From assembly GCA_903928275.1 (NCBI GenBank), contig CAIYQJ010000355.1:1-13586 (forward strand): a DNA stretch of 13,586 nucleotides, in the 5' to 3' direction. Origin of the DNA: an uncultured Chloroflexota bacterium. GTDB lineage: Bacteria; Chloroflexota; Limnocylindria; Limnocylindrales; CSP1-4. Numbering within the stretch: position 1 is the stretch's first letter; every line of letters starts with the position of its first letter. Shown here piece after piece: positions 5,875 to 13,586 of this stretch. Below the pieces are notes generated by a model. The model was not told the DNA's origin. It saw only the letters and a program-made list of their open reading frames with translations, and did not search any database. The position numbers were made by a program, and so were the translations under genes.

Positions 5875-8634
5875 TCAGCGCACCGTGCCGATCCTCCCGT
5901 GACTGGCCTCGGTCCCGAGCCTGGCCTGGAAGCCGGTCCAGGCGCCGATGCGGCGGTAGTAGTGGACCGTCCCGTCGACGGCCACGGTGCGGGTCGTCGT
6001 CAGAGCCCAGGCGCCGGTCTTCGAGCGCGTCCAGATCTCCACGTGCCGCCCGGCGAGGGACGGAGCGAGCCGGACGAGGAACGTGACGGAGCCGGTCGCG
6101 GGCAGGACGACGCTGTCGGTCGCAAAGCCGGTCGTGCCCCGGTTCACCCCCGGCGCGATGGCGTCGGCGAGGACGGGCGGCGTCGCGATGACGGTCGCGG
6201 TCGCGGTGACCGAGAGGGTCCCGGCCGTCGCGGTCGCCGTGTTCGTCGTCGTCCCGGGCGCCACGGTCGCCGGGTAGGTGCACGTGTACGTGGCACCGGC
6301 CGCGAACGGGCTCGGCAGCGGAGCGCAGGCTGCCGGCAGCGTGCCACCGGAGGCGGGATCCGTGAGCGTCGTCCCGGTGAGGGCCATCGAGGATGTGTTC
6401 GTGAGGTGCAGCGAGTACCAGACGGTCGAGCCCTCGGGAGCGGTGAGCGATGGACCGAAGAGACCGGGCTGTGACACTGCGACCCCCTTCGTCAGCGCGA
6501 GGGTGGGAGCCGCCACGGCCGGCTGTCCCCGCGCCGGGGAGGGTGCCCGCGTGTTGACGACGGTGATGAGACCGGAGTCCCCGGCCGGGAGGCCGCCACT
6601 CTCGGCGTGGATCGTCGCGGTCCCGGCGAGATGGCCGGTGAAGACCGCGCTCTTCATGTCGGCGGAGGGCACGAGGTCGCCGCCGACGACGCCGCCCGCC
6701 GCACCGACGAGCGACCAGGCGGCGGGCACGTTCGCGACGAAGCCGCCCGAGGCATCGCGGCTGACCGCGTAGGCGGTGATCGAGCTGCCCACGGCGAGGC
6801 TCGTGGTGGGGACCACGGAGCCCGAGCCGTCGGGCGCGGTCTCGACCCGGACCTGCGTCGCGACGCCGCAGGCCGGGAACCGGAACGAGCCGATCCGGGT
6901 CTGCCAGTTGCCGATGTCGCCGTTCGCCTGGCTGTCGTAGTACTGGTTCGTGTACCAGAACGTGCAGTCGTCGACCGGGTCCACGGACATCGCGGTGTAG
7001 TCGCCCCAGCGGCCCATCGGCCCGTACCCCGGTAGGACGAGCGTCTGCGAACCCTGACCGGCGACGAGCTGGACCTCGGTCCGCGGCAGCGTGTTGAGCG
7101 GGTCGGTCGCGAGCCTCCCCGCGTACGCGATGCTCGGGTAGTCGGGCGCCGTCCCGCTCGACGTGCTGTAGCCGAGGGCGGTGTTGCCGTCCATGTCGGC
7201 GGCGATGCTCCCCATCCAGCGGCTGAGTGACGTGTCCGGGGAGAAGATCCCCTCCTGCGCCGGTGTCGTCGCGACGACGCCGCCGGTGACGTCGATCTGG
7301 ACCCACTGCGGGCTCACCGTGGAGGAGGAGGGCGTCTTCACCGTGTGCACGGCCCAGAGCGATTCGGCCGAGCTGACCTTCCGGTACTGCACCTTCTGCA
7401 TGAGCCGGTCCCCGAGGCTGTCGAGCCTGTTCGTGGTACCGGGCTGCGGGACATCGGCGGGATCGCCGTAGGCCGTCTGGGCCACGACGGTGCGGGCGCC
7501 CAGGGTGCCTCCGCCGTCGCATTCCGCGCCCGGCGTGAACTTCCGCACGTCGTACCCGTTGCCGGTCACGGATTCGGAGACGAAGTAGTTCGGTGTGCCG
7601 AAGGGCGGGCGGTTGCCGGCCGCCGACCCGCTCAGGTCGCTCGGGATCATCGTGAAGGCAGGGTTCGGGCCCGGGTACGGGAGGAACCCGATCCCCCACC
7701 GCAGGGTGGCACCGCTGTACAGGTCGCTGCGGTTGAAGGAGGCGAACTCGGACCCGTTGAACCGAAGCCCGCTTCCCGCGTCCCGGAACCCGTTCGCGGC
7801 GAAGTACAGGCAGTCGGTCCACGTCCCGAACTTGCCGTAATCGTTCATGGTGCCGACGGGCGGCCCGCCGGGCCCGCCGAGGTCGGTCCGGATCGGGTAG
7901 AGCCACCAGCCGCCGGCGATCGGATCGCCGGTCTTGCTCGCGGCGATGCACTGGTAGAACGGGGCGATCGGGACGCCACTGCTGGTGCCGAAGGCGAAGT
8001 TGCTCAGGATCCACCGGTCGGCGATCGCGTCGTAGACGACGATCGGGTCGCCCATCGATCTCCCATTGCACGGGTTGCTTCCGGACCCGCCGAACAGGGA
8101 GTTCTCGGTGAAGGACGCGAGGAGGGTGCCGGTCTTGCCGTAGATCGCGTACGACTGGTTGACCGCCTCGATGTAGTGGTTCGGGCCGACGTCGCCGTTC
8201 GTGTCGGGCGGCCATCCGGATCCGCATCGCGGTCCCGTCCCGGTCGGGCACTTGTCATTGAGGCTCAGACCGGCGAAGTTCTGCGCCGGCGAGGGCATGG
8301 GGCCCGCGGGGATGGTCACAGGCTGCTGCGCGGGCCCGGCGGATCCCGGACCGGCACCCTGCTTCGGGAAGGTCGGCTCGGTCGGCTCGAACTCCATCAT
8401 CGGCGCGGAGGGGATCTGCGGCAGATCGCGGACGTCGCCGGAGAACTCCGTCGGGACGACCGCCGGTCCGGCGTCCGTGCCGGCGACGGTCTCCGCCGCA
8501 GCTGCGAGCCCGCCGCCGGGCCGGTCGGTCGCATGCGGCGCGGCGGCCTGGACCGCGAGGCCCTGCGAGAGCATGACCAGGGAGACCAGGAGCACGGACA
8601 GCCGCAGGGGGCGGTGCCGATGACGTCGCCTCAT
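5875..8634 (-). CDS. Large secreted protein: propeller-like region, Ig-like and DUF11-like domains
   Basis: The 919-residue product starts with an Arg/His-rich n-region and a hydrophobic core (LSVLLVSLVMLSQGLAV), with likely cleavage near residues 30-32, so it is exported. Residues about 33-115 are low complexity and Pro/Ala/Gly-rich. A long region (about 118-588) contains PPDTNGDVGPNHYIEAVNQ (142-160), GDPIVVYDAIADRW, and RWGDYTAMSVDP, a set that recurs in secreted proteins thought to form beta-propellers. Next come an Ig-like domain (about 590-700), a DUF11-like repeat domain (about 708-810) rich in Thr with LTNTSSMALTG and TNTATATAG, and a C-terminal beta-rich domain (about 820-919) with VEIWTRSKTGAW. 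No sortase motif, membrane anchor or catalytic motif is visible. The ATG at 8634 follows GGGAGGA at good spacing. The role is unknown; surface or extracellular-matrix binding is only a guess from the architecture. Confidence 0.87.
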   Translation of the reverse strand: MRRRHRHRPLRLSVLLVSLVMLSQGLAVQAAAPHATDRPGGGLAAAAETVAGTDAGPAVVPTEFSGDVRDLPQIPSAPMMEFEPTEPTFPKQGAGPGSAGPAQQPVTIPAGPMPSPAQNFAGLSLNDKCPTGTGPRCGSGWPPDTNGDVGPNHYIEAVNQSYAIYGKTGTLLASFTENSLFGGSGSNPCNGRSMGDPIVVYDAIADRWILSNFAFGTSSGVPIAPFYQCIAASKTGDPIAGGWWLYPIRTDLGGPGGPPVGTMNDYGKFGTWTDCLYFAANGFRDAGSGLRFNGSEFASFNRSDLYSGATLRWGIGFLPYPGPNPAFTMIPSDLSGSAAGNRPPFGTPNYFVSESVTGNGYDVRKFTPGAECDGGGTLGARTVVAQTAYGDPADVPQPGTTNRLDSLGDRLMQKVQYRKVSSAESLWAVHTVKTPSSSTVSPQWVQIDVTGGVVATTPAQEGIFSPDTSLSRWMGSIAADMDGNTALGYSTSSGTAPDYPSIAYAGRLATDPLNTLPRTEVQLVAGQGSQTLVLPGYGPMGRWGDYTAMSVDPVDDCTFWYTNQYYDSQANGDIGNWQTRIGSFRFPACGVATQVRVETAPDGSGSVVPTTSLAVGSSITAYAVSRDASGGFVANVPAAWSLVGAAGGVVGGDLVPSADMKSAVFTGHLAGTATIHAESGGLPAGDSGLITVVNTRAPSPARGQPAVAAPTLALTKGVAVSQPGLFGPSLTAPEGSTVWYSLHLTNTSSMALTGTTLTDPASGGTLPAACAPLPSPFAAGATYTCTYPATVAPGTTTNTATATAGTLSVTATATVIATPPVLADAIAPGVNRGTTGFATDSVVLPATGSVTFLVRLAPSLAGRHVEIWTRSKTGAWALTTTRTVAVDGTVHYYRRIGAWTGFQARLGTEASHGRIGTVR

Positions 8635-8845
8635 CGAGGATCCTCCCTCGTCCGCGACGGAGCCGCCACCTGCTCAGCCGGACGACATCCGGCCGGGGGC
8701 CGGCGTGTCGGCGAATGTGGGCACCACTCGGTCGCGTCGCCAGCGCAGAGCATGGCACGCGGCCGGACGGCATGTGCCCCGTTCGGGACCCGGGCCCGGC
8801 CCCGACGCGACCCGGGCGACGCGGCGTCTCGGCCGCCCGCTGCCC

Positions 8846-9835
8846 CTACCGGCCCGCAGCGCGGACCGCGTCCACGACGTCGCGGATCGCGTTCGTCACG
8901 AGTCGCGGCTGCTCGACCGCGATGAGGTGGCCGCTGTTCGTGCGGGTCACGTGTCGAGCGTGGAGCTGCTCCGCGAGGCGCGCCTGGGCCGCTCCCCACG
9001 CGGGCCACGCCTCGGCGCCGCCGGCGCCGAAGTCGAACGGCCGGTCCGACGTGAGGACGACCGCGGGGACCGGGGGCGGCGACGGGGCGGCACGGACGAC
9101 GTCGATGCTGTCCACGTAGTCGGGGGCCTCCGCGCCGGAGCCGTCCACGACCGACCGGGTCAGCGCGACGAACGTGTCCCACTGCGCCGGCGTGAGCGCG
9201 TCCCGCAGGTACGTGGACGCCGGGTCGACGAGGACGATGCCCGCGACGTCCGAGGGGTAGGTGCTGGCGTACAACGTGGCGATGAGGCCGCCCCACGAGT
9301 GGCCGACCAGGACGTACGGACCCGGGATCCCGGCGGCCGTCAGCCACGCGTGGAGGTCCGCCACGCCCTGCTCTGCCGTGGTGGGCTGCGCCACGGGCGT
9401 GCCCGGGGATCGCGTGCCGTCGAGCCGGTACGTGCCGGGCCGGTCATAGGAGCAGACCCGCGTGAAGGCCGAGACGCTCGGCGCGACGGCGGAGGTGCTC
9501 GGCTCGAGGTCGGCCGGCGCGAGCGAGGTCGCCAAGGGCTTCGGGAGGACGCTCCAGACGTCGTGCGCACCCTGGGAGCCCGACACGAGCACCACGGTGG
9601 GGGTCCCTGTGCCCGCGCACTCGGTGTAGACCTCCCGGCCGTGGCCGATGTCGACCATGGCGGCGACCGGCGACGGTGGCGGGGGCCCGGTCCGCGGGCC
9701 GCCGGGCATGGAAGCGGCGCACCCGCCGAGGAGGAGGGCAGCGGCTGCCGCGGCGGCGACGGTCGGTCGCGTGGACCGCCACCTTCGATGCGCCGGCATC
9801 AGGCGTGCCGGTCCGGGTGATGGCGACCGACGCAT
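8846..9835 (-). CDS. Lipoprotein alpha/beta hydrolase
   Basis: The 329-residue product is a serine hydrolase of the alpha/beta fold, probably tethered outside the cytoplasmic membrane. The N terminus has a basic stretch, an Ala-rich hydrophobic core and the lipobox LLGGC with Cys39 as the lipid-bearing residue. The fold shows VVLVSGSQGAHDVW (oxyanion strand region), CSYDRPGTYRLDG, the nucleophile elbow GHSWGG with Ser180, Asp264 in LTSDRP as the likely acid, and His303 in NSGHLI. The substrate is unknown; esterase, lipase-like and haloperoxidase-like members share this pattern. The ATG at 9835 has AGGGGGG 6 bases ahead. An alternative ATG at 9799 would give a more typical 26-residue lipoprotein leader but lacks a ribosome site. 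The downstream secreted-protein gene begins 211 bases after the stop, with no clear terminator between. It diverges from the MFS gene. Confidence 0.9.
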   Translation of the reverse strand: MRRSPSPGPARLMPAHRRWRSTRPTVAAAAAAALLLGGCAASMPGGPRTGPPPPSPVAAMVDIGHGREVYTECAGTGTPTVVLVSGSQGAHDVWSVLPKPLATSLAPADLEPSTSAVAPSVSAFTRVCSYDRPGTYRLDGTRSPGTPVAQPTTAEQGVADLHAWLTAAGIPGPYVLVGHSWGGLIATLYASTYPSDVAGIVLVDPASTYLRDALTPAQWDTFVALTRSVVDGSGAEAPDYVDSIDVVRAAPSPPPVPAVVLTSDRPFDFGAGGAEAWPAWGAAQARLAEQLHARHVTRTNSGHLIAVEQPRLVTNAIRDVVDAVRAAGR

Positions 9836-9912
9836 GGAACGCCCCCCTGCTCTCCGTCCCCCGGGACCGGACCCCGCGGGTCGGGTGGCGGCCCACGCGA
9901 GCGCCGGTCCGG

Positions 9913-9942
9913 ATTGTAGTCGGGGAACCCGCTCGGGGAAGC
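9913..9942 (-). promoter_or_regulatory. Candidate promoter for the hydrolase gene in the divergent gap
   Basis: The 164-base gap between the divergent hydrolase and MFS genes has one AT-richer patch. On the minus strand it reads TACAAT (9918-9913), five of six matches to the -10 consensus. About 17 bases upstream is a weak TTCCCC in place of -35. Transcription from here would give a leader of roughly 70 bases. I see no matching plus-strand promoter for the MFS gene, and no operator palindrome. Confidence 0.28.
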
Positions 9943-9999
9943 GGCGGCCGCGCCGGTCCGCGCCACCTCCGCGCCGACTGCCTGCGGCATCATGTCCGC

Positions 10000-11718
10000 A
10001 TGCCCGACGGATCCGCTCCCGCCGCTCCGGCCCCGCCGCCAGTGGCGCCGCCGGTCGCGCCGAGCCCATCACCGCGGGCCATCCGCGCACGGATGCTCCC
10101 GGCCCTCTCCGGCCCGGGGACTCCGCCCCACGCCGGGTCGATCCTCGCGGCGCTGATCCTCGCCGCCGGTGTCGCGAACCTGAACCTCGCGATCGCGAAC
10201 GTCGCGCTCCCGTCCATCGGGCTGACCTTCGCGGCGCCCCAGACGGCGATCGACCTCGTCGCGGCAGGGTTCGCCCTCGGGATGGCGGGGTCGGTCCTCT
10301 GGATCGGCGCCATCGCCGACCGGCATGGCCGCCGGGCGATGCTCCTCCTCGGGATCGCCCTGTCGATCCCGGCCGGCATCGCGGCCGCGATCGCCCCGTC
10401 GGTCCACTTCCTGGTCGGTGCGCGGGTCGCCGGCGGGATCGCGGCCGGGATGACCTACCCGACGTCGCTCGCGCTCGTCACCGCGCTCTGGGCTCCCGGG
10501 CGGGATCGGACGCACGCGATCGCACTCTGGTCCGGGCTCGGAGGCTCGTTCACCGCGCTGGCTCCCCTCGTCTCCGGCATCCTCCTCGAGCGCTTCGCGT
10601 GGGGCTCGGTCTTCGTCGTCACCATCCCGGTCGCCGCGCTCGCCCTCGTCGTCGCCTGGCGGGTCCTGCCGGCCCACGTCAACGAGACGACCCGGCCGGT
10701 GGACCACCTCGGCGGGATCCTCTCGATGGTCGCGGTCGGCTCGCTCGTCCTCGCGATCAACTACCTGCCCACGCGGGACCACACGGCGATCGGGGCGTGG
10801 CTCGGAGTCGCGGCGGTCGTCGCGATCGCCGCGTTCGTGCTGCGGCAGCGCCGGGCGCCCGACCCGATCCTCGACCTCCATGTCGCCGCACGGCGCCTCT
10901 TCTGGGTCCCGGCGCTCGCCGGGATGATCCTCACGGGCTCGCTCTTCGGGTGCATGCTCCTGGGCCAGCTCTACATGCAGAACGTGCTCGGCTACACGGC
11001 GCTCGAGGCGGGCGTCGCGATCCTCCCGATCGCGGTGCTGATGGTGGTCCTCGCGCCCGTCGCGGCCCGCCTCGTGGACGCCCGCGGGTCGCGCTTCACG
11101 CTCCTCGCGGGGTTCGGCTTCCTCGTCGCCGCCTACCTCGTGATGCTCCTCCTCTGGCATGACCCGACGCCCTTCCCGCTGATCGTCTTCACGTTCGCGC
11201 TCATCGGCACCGGGCTCGGACTCGGCGGCACGCCCGCGTTCCGGTCGATCATGGGGTCCTCCCCGGTCCGGCGCGCGGGGATGGGATCGGCGACCGCGGA
11301 CATCCAGCGGGACCTCGGCGGGGCGATCACCCAGTCGGTCTACGGTGCGCTCCTCACGATGGGGTTCGCCACGACGATGGCGAGCCGCATCGCCACGTCC
11401 CCGGAGGCGGACCAGGTCACCGCGAAGGTCGCGCACGAACTGGAGCTCTCGTACGCGAGCGCGGCGGCGGTGGCCCAGCGCTACCCGGCGTACGCGGACG
11501 CGATCGTCTCGGCGGCGAAGGTGTCCACCGTCTCGGGCAGCCACACCGCGCATGTCGTGGGAATCCTCCTCCTCGTCGCTGGGGCGGCGCTCGTCTGGGT
11601 CGCCTTCCCGCGGCGCGAGCGCGAGCACGAGCTGCTCGCCGCCTACCACGCGGAGGACGCCGTGGCGCGGAGCGCCTCCGGCACGTCGGCGGCGCCGGCG
11701 GCGGCAGGCGGGGGCTGA
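10000..11718 (+). CDS. MFS drug:H+ antiporter, DHA2 (14-helix) type
   Basis: The 572-residue membrane protein is a proton-driven exporter. After a Pro/Ala-rich cytoplasmic N terminus (1-45) comes a first helix (about 47-70, with NLNLAIANVALPSIG), the MFS motif A GAIADRHGRR (103-112) between helices 2 and 3, and GLGGSFTALAPLVSGILLE (179-197) as the motif-C-like stretch of antiporters. Length, the number of hydrophobic segments, and a long hydrophilic loop near 475-520 before a final helix fit the 14-helix DHA2 family (EmrB/QacA-like), although no substrate can be named. The ATG at 10000 has no evident Shine-Dalgarno; a second ATG at residue 32 would remove the low-complexity leader and is a possible start. 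The stop is 7 bases before the SulP start, so the two transporters are probably co-transcribed. Confidence 0.9.
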   Translation: MPDGSAPAAPAPPPVAPPVAPSPSPRAIRARMLPALSGPGTPPHAGSILAALILAAGVANLNLAIANVALPSIGLTFAAPQTAIDLVAAGFALGMAGSVLWIGAIADRHGRRAMLLLGIALSIPAGIAAAIAPSVHFLVGARVAGGIAAGMTYPTSLALVTALWAPGRDRTHAIALWSGLGGSFTALAPLVSGILLERFAWGSVFVVTIPVAALALVVAWRVLPAHVNETTRPVDHLGGILSMVAVGSLVLAINYLPTRDHTAIGAWLGVAAVVAIAAFVLRQRRAPDPILDLHVAARRLFWVPALAGMILTGSLFGCMLLGQLYMQNVLGYTALEAGVAILPIAVLMVVLAPVAARLVDARGSRFTLLAGFGFLVAAYLVMLLLWHDPTPFPLIVFTFALIGTGLGLGGTPAFRSIMGSSPVRRAGMGSATADIQRDLGGAITQSVYGALLTMGFATTMASRIATSPEADQVTAKVAHELELSYASAAAVAQRYPAYADAIVSAAKVSTVSGSHTAHVVGILLLVAGAALVWVAFPRREREHELLAAYHAEDAVARSASGTSAAPAAAGGG

Positions 11719-11725
11719 GCGTCGC

Positions 11726-13586
11726 ATGGGGGGAGACACGAGGCCCGCACGGCCGACCTTCTGGGAGAGGCTCCCGCTCCTCGCGCGCCGCTATGTCCCG
11801 ATCATCACGTGGCTGCCCCGGTACGACCGGACGTGGCTGCAGCCCGACCTCATCGGCTCGATCACGTCATGGGGGGTCATGGTCCCGGTCGCACTCGCGT
11901 ACGCGGCCCTCGCCGGCGTCCCGCCCGAGGTGGGCCTCACGACGGCGTTCGCGGCGCTCGCGGCATACGCGATCCTGGGCACCAGCCGCCACCTGAAGGT
12001 GACCGCGAGCTCCACGATGGCGATCATGTCCGCGTCCGTCGTCGCCGGACTCGCCGCGGGCGACCCCGGTCGCTACCTCGCGCTGAGCTCGGCGCTGGCG
12101 CTCATGGTCGGGGCGATCCTCATCGCTGCAGGGGTCGCGCGACTCGGGTTCATCGCCGACTTCCTGTCCAAGTCCGTCATCACCGGGTTCATCTTCGGGC
12201 TCGCGATCACGATCATCATCGGCCAGCTGCCGAAGATCCTCGGCGTCCCAGGCGGTGGCGACACCACCCTCGGCCAGCTCGCCACCGTCATCGGGCAAGT
12301 CCCGGACACGAACCCGTGGACACTGGCGGTCGGTGGCAGCGCCCTCGCGCTCATCCTCTTCCTCAGGCTCGTCTCGCGGAGGATCCCGGGGCCGCTCGTG
12401 GCGCTCGTGCTCGGCATCCTCGCGGTCGGCGCCTTCGATCTCACGGTCCACGGCGTGACCGTCGTCGGCGAGGTCGCCACCGGGCTCCCGCACGTGGGCA
12501 TCCCGCGGATCTCGCCCCTCGACCTTCCGTACCTCGCCGCCGGAGCGGCCGGCATCGTGTTCCTCGCCGTCGGCGAGTCGCTGGGGGCGGCCCGCGCGTT
12601 CGCGACCCGCCACCGCTACGAGATCGACCCCGACCAGGAGCTCTTCGGGCTGGGTGCCGCGAACGTATCCGCAGGCCTCTTCGGCGGCTTCACCGTGGAC
12701 GCGAGCCTCTCGCAGTCGGCCACGGCCGAGTCGGCGGGCGTGAAGTCGCAGCTGTCCTCGCTGGTCACGGCCGCCCTCATCCTCGCGACCGCGGTCTTCC
12801 TTGCGCCGATCTTCGCCAACCTGCCCAACGCCGTCCTCGGCGCGATCGTCGTCGCCGCGGTGCTGAGCCTCATGGACGTCGGCGAGCTGCGCCGCTACTG
12901 GAGGTCGCGCCGGACGGACCTCGTTCTCGCCTTGACGGCCCTCGTGGGCGTCGTCACCACGACCGTCCTCGTCGGGCTCGTCATCGCCGTCCTCCTCTCC
13001 GTGGTGATGCTGCTCTACCGCGCGAGCCGGCCGTACATCGCCGTCCTCGGAGAGGTCCACGGCCAGAAGGGGACGTACGCCGACGTGGAGCGCCACCCGG
13101 GCGCCGACGCCGTCCCCGGGCTCCTCATGCTCCGGATCGACGCGCCGCTGTACTTCTTCAACGCGAACGTCGCACGGAGCACGATCCTGAGCGCCGTCGA
13201 CGGTGCGGATCCGAAGCCGGCAGCCGTCGTCCTCGACGTTGGCGCGACGGCCGACCTCGACATCACGACGTCGGACATGGTGCGCCAGCTCGCCGGCGAT
13301 CTGCGGGATCGGTCCGTCGACCTGCTCCTGGCCCAGGTCAAGGGGTCCGTCCGCGACCGGATGCGCATGTCCGACCTCATGGACGTCGTGGGCGAGGACC
13401 ACATCTGGCTGTCCGTGGGCGCTGCGGTCGCGGCGTTCGGAGCCGCGGCCCCGGCTCCCCGCCGCGGTGCCCTACCCGCGCGCGGCGGCCTTGAGCTCGG
13501 CGGTCCCCGGGAGCATCGACCTCCCGCGCCGGGCGAGCTTGAGCAGGATCCAGGCGAGCGGGATCGGCACGAACCAGAAGTAGAGC
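11726..13586 (+). CDS. SulP-family anion transporter with STAS domain, 3' end unresolved
   Basis: Translated from the ATG at 11726, the product is a SulP (SLC26-like) transporter for sulfate, bicarbonate or a similar anion. DLIGSITSWGVMVPVALAYA (41-60) followed by ALAGVPPEVGL and LGTSRHLKV (84-92) is the family signature in the first helices. About ten more hydrophobic segments follow to residue 430, then a cytoplasmic STAS domain (about 442-571) with LRIDAPLYFFNAN and VVLDVGATADLDITTSD. The STAS fold ends naturally near AAVAAF (566-571), yet the frame runs on with no stop to the window edge. After about 13466, 15 of 40 codons end in A or T, against almost none before, so the last 40 residues are probably not real protein. 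Either a stop lies just outside the window, or an indel near 13450-13490 hides one (TGA at 13492 in another frame). The start is 7 bases after the MFS stop. Confidence 0.9.
   Translation, partial: MGGDTRPARPTFWERLPLLARRYVPIITWLPRYDRTWLQPDLIGSITSWGVMVPVALAYAALAGVPPEVGLTTAFAALAAYAILGTSRHLKVTASSTMAIMSASVVAGLAAGDPGRYLALSSALALMVGAILIAAGVARLGFIADFLSKSVITGFIFGLAITIIIGQLPKILGVPGGGDTTLGQLATVIGQVPDTNPWTLAVGGSALALILFLRLVSRRIPGPLVALVLGILAVGAFDLTVHGVTVVGEVATGLPHVGIPRISPLDLPYLAAGAAGIVFLAVGESLGAARAFATRHRYEIDPDQELFGLGAANVSAGLFGGFTVDASLSQSATAESAGVKSQLSSLVTAALILATAVFLAPIFANLPNAVLGAIVVAAVLSLMDVGELRRYWRSRRTDLVLALTALVGVVTTTVLVGLVIAVLLSVVMLLYRASRPYIAVLGEVHGQKGTYADVERHPGADAVPGLLMLRIDAPLYFFNANVARSTILSAVDGADPKPAAVVLDVGATADLDITTSDMVRQLAGDLRDRSVDLLLAQVKGSVRDRMRMSDLMDVVGEDHIWLSVGAAVAAFGAAAPAPRRGALPARGGLELGGPREHRPPAPGELEQDPGERDRHEPEVE
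13472..13586 (-). CDS. C-terminal end of an unidentified membrane protein, cut by the window edge
   Basis: Reading leftward from the window end, a frame gives 37 residues and a TAG at 13474-13472. It starts with a hydrophobic stretch (LYFWFVPIPLAWILLKLARR) and continues with a basic, Ala-rich tail ending KAAARG. All 37 sense codons end in G or C, matching the real genes in this window, while the overlapping SulP frame loses that bias. This supports a true gene converging on SulP, of which only the last membrane helix and the tail are visible. The family cannot be identified from this much. Confidence 0.6.
   Translation of the reverse strand, partial: LYFWFVPIPLAWILLKLARRGRSMLPGTAELKAAARG

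Noticed and set aside
4247..5902. A 551-codon plus-strand open frame antisense to the copper ATPase
   Set aside because: Acidic/Arg repeats without recognisable domains; it mirrors the codon bias of the ATPase gene on the other strand.
5771..8251. Upstream extension of the copper ATPase frame to about 1757 residues
   Set aside because: The added part is low-complexity Arg/Pro/His-rich noise lying in a shifted frame of the secreted-protein gene; the HMA domain and a ribosome site define the start at 5770.
8689..8703. Inverted repeat CCGGCC-GGG-GGCCGG between the hydrolase and secreted-protein genes
   Set aside because: A 6-base GC stem with a 3-base loop and no T-run is expected by chance at this base composition.
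10069..11739. A 556-codon minus-strand open frame across the MFS gene
   Set aside because: Same low-complexity antisense character; the plus frame has the MFS motif A and the expected helices.
11867..13402. A 511-codon minus-strand open frame across the SulP gene
   Set aside because: Composition of Asp, Glu, Arg, Gly and His with no hydrophobic or domain pattern; the plus frame encodes a clear SulP transporter.
10000..13586. MFS and SulP genes as part of the microcompartment system
   Set aside because: They are 7 kb from the BMC operon, beyond three opposite-strand genes, with no substrate link visible.

Overview
The window is very GC-rich. Nearly every codon in the real genes ends in G or C, several starts lack a clear Shine-Dalgarno, and long spurious open frames run on both strands. 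This suits a high-GC bacterium such as Chloroflexota (Limnocylindria-like) or Actinomycetota. The sequence alone does not decide the phylum. No tRNA, rRNA, CRISPR array, transposase or phage gene was seen.

Left part (17-2985, plus strand): the 3' end of a bacterial microcompartment (BMC) operon. It holds a pentameric vertex protein (BMC-P), a CoA-acylating aldehyde dehydrogenase with an N-terminal encapsulation-type helix, a PduT-like tandem-domain trimeric shell protein (BMC-T), and two more BMC-P paralogs. The genes are 2-12 bases apart or overlap by 4, so they look like one translationally coupled unit. The signature enzyme and the hexameric shell proteins are not in the window and probably lie upstream. 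The dehydrogenase points to a metabolosome that turns a toxic aldehyde into an acyl-CoA inside a protein shell.

Middle part (2978-9835, minus strand): three genes read leftward. They are a lipoprotein alpha/beta hydrolase, a large secreted multi-domain protein (propeller-like region, Ig-like domain, DUF11-like domain), and a Cu+-type P1B ATPase. The ATPase carries an extra C-terminal membrane segment and a cupredoxin-like domain. A palindromic, G-tract-containing site of the kind bound by copper-sensing CsoR repressors overlaps its start codon and a TATACT box. The ATPase converges on the BMC operon, and the two stop ends overlap by 8 bases.

Right part (10000-13586, plus strand): a DHA2-type MFS drug exporter followed 7 bases later by a SulP anion transporter with a C-terminal STAS domain. 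The SulP frame has no stop before the window ends. A second gene, converging from the minus strand and cut by the window edge, occupies the last 115 bases, where codon bias has switched to its frame.

The three blocks share no obvious pathway. Points most worth following: the PduT-like shell protein with His in place of the [4Fe-4S] cysteine, the three different vertex proteins, the ATPase-cupredoxin fusion and its operator-like start region, and the unresolved SulP 3' end.
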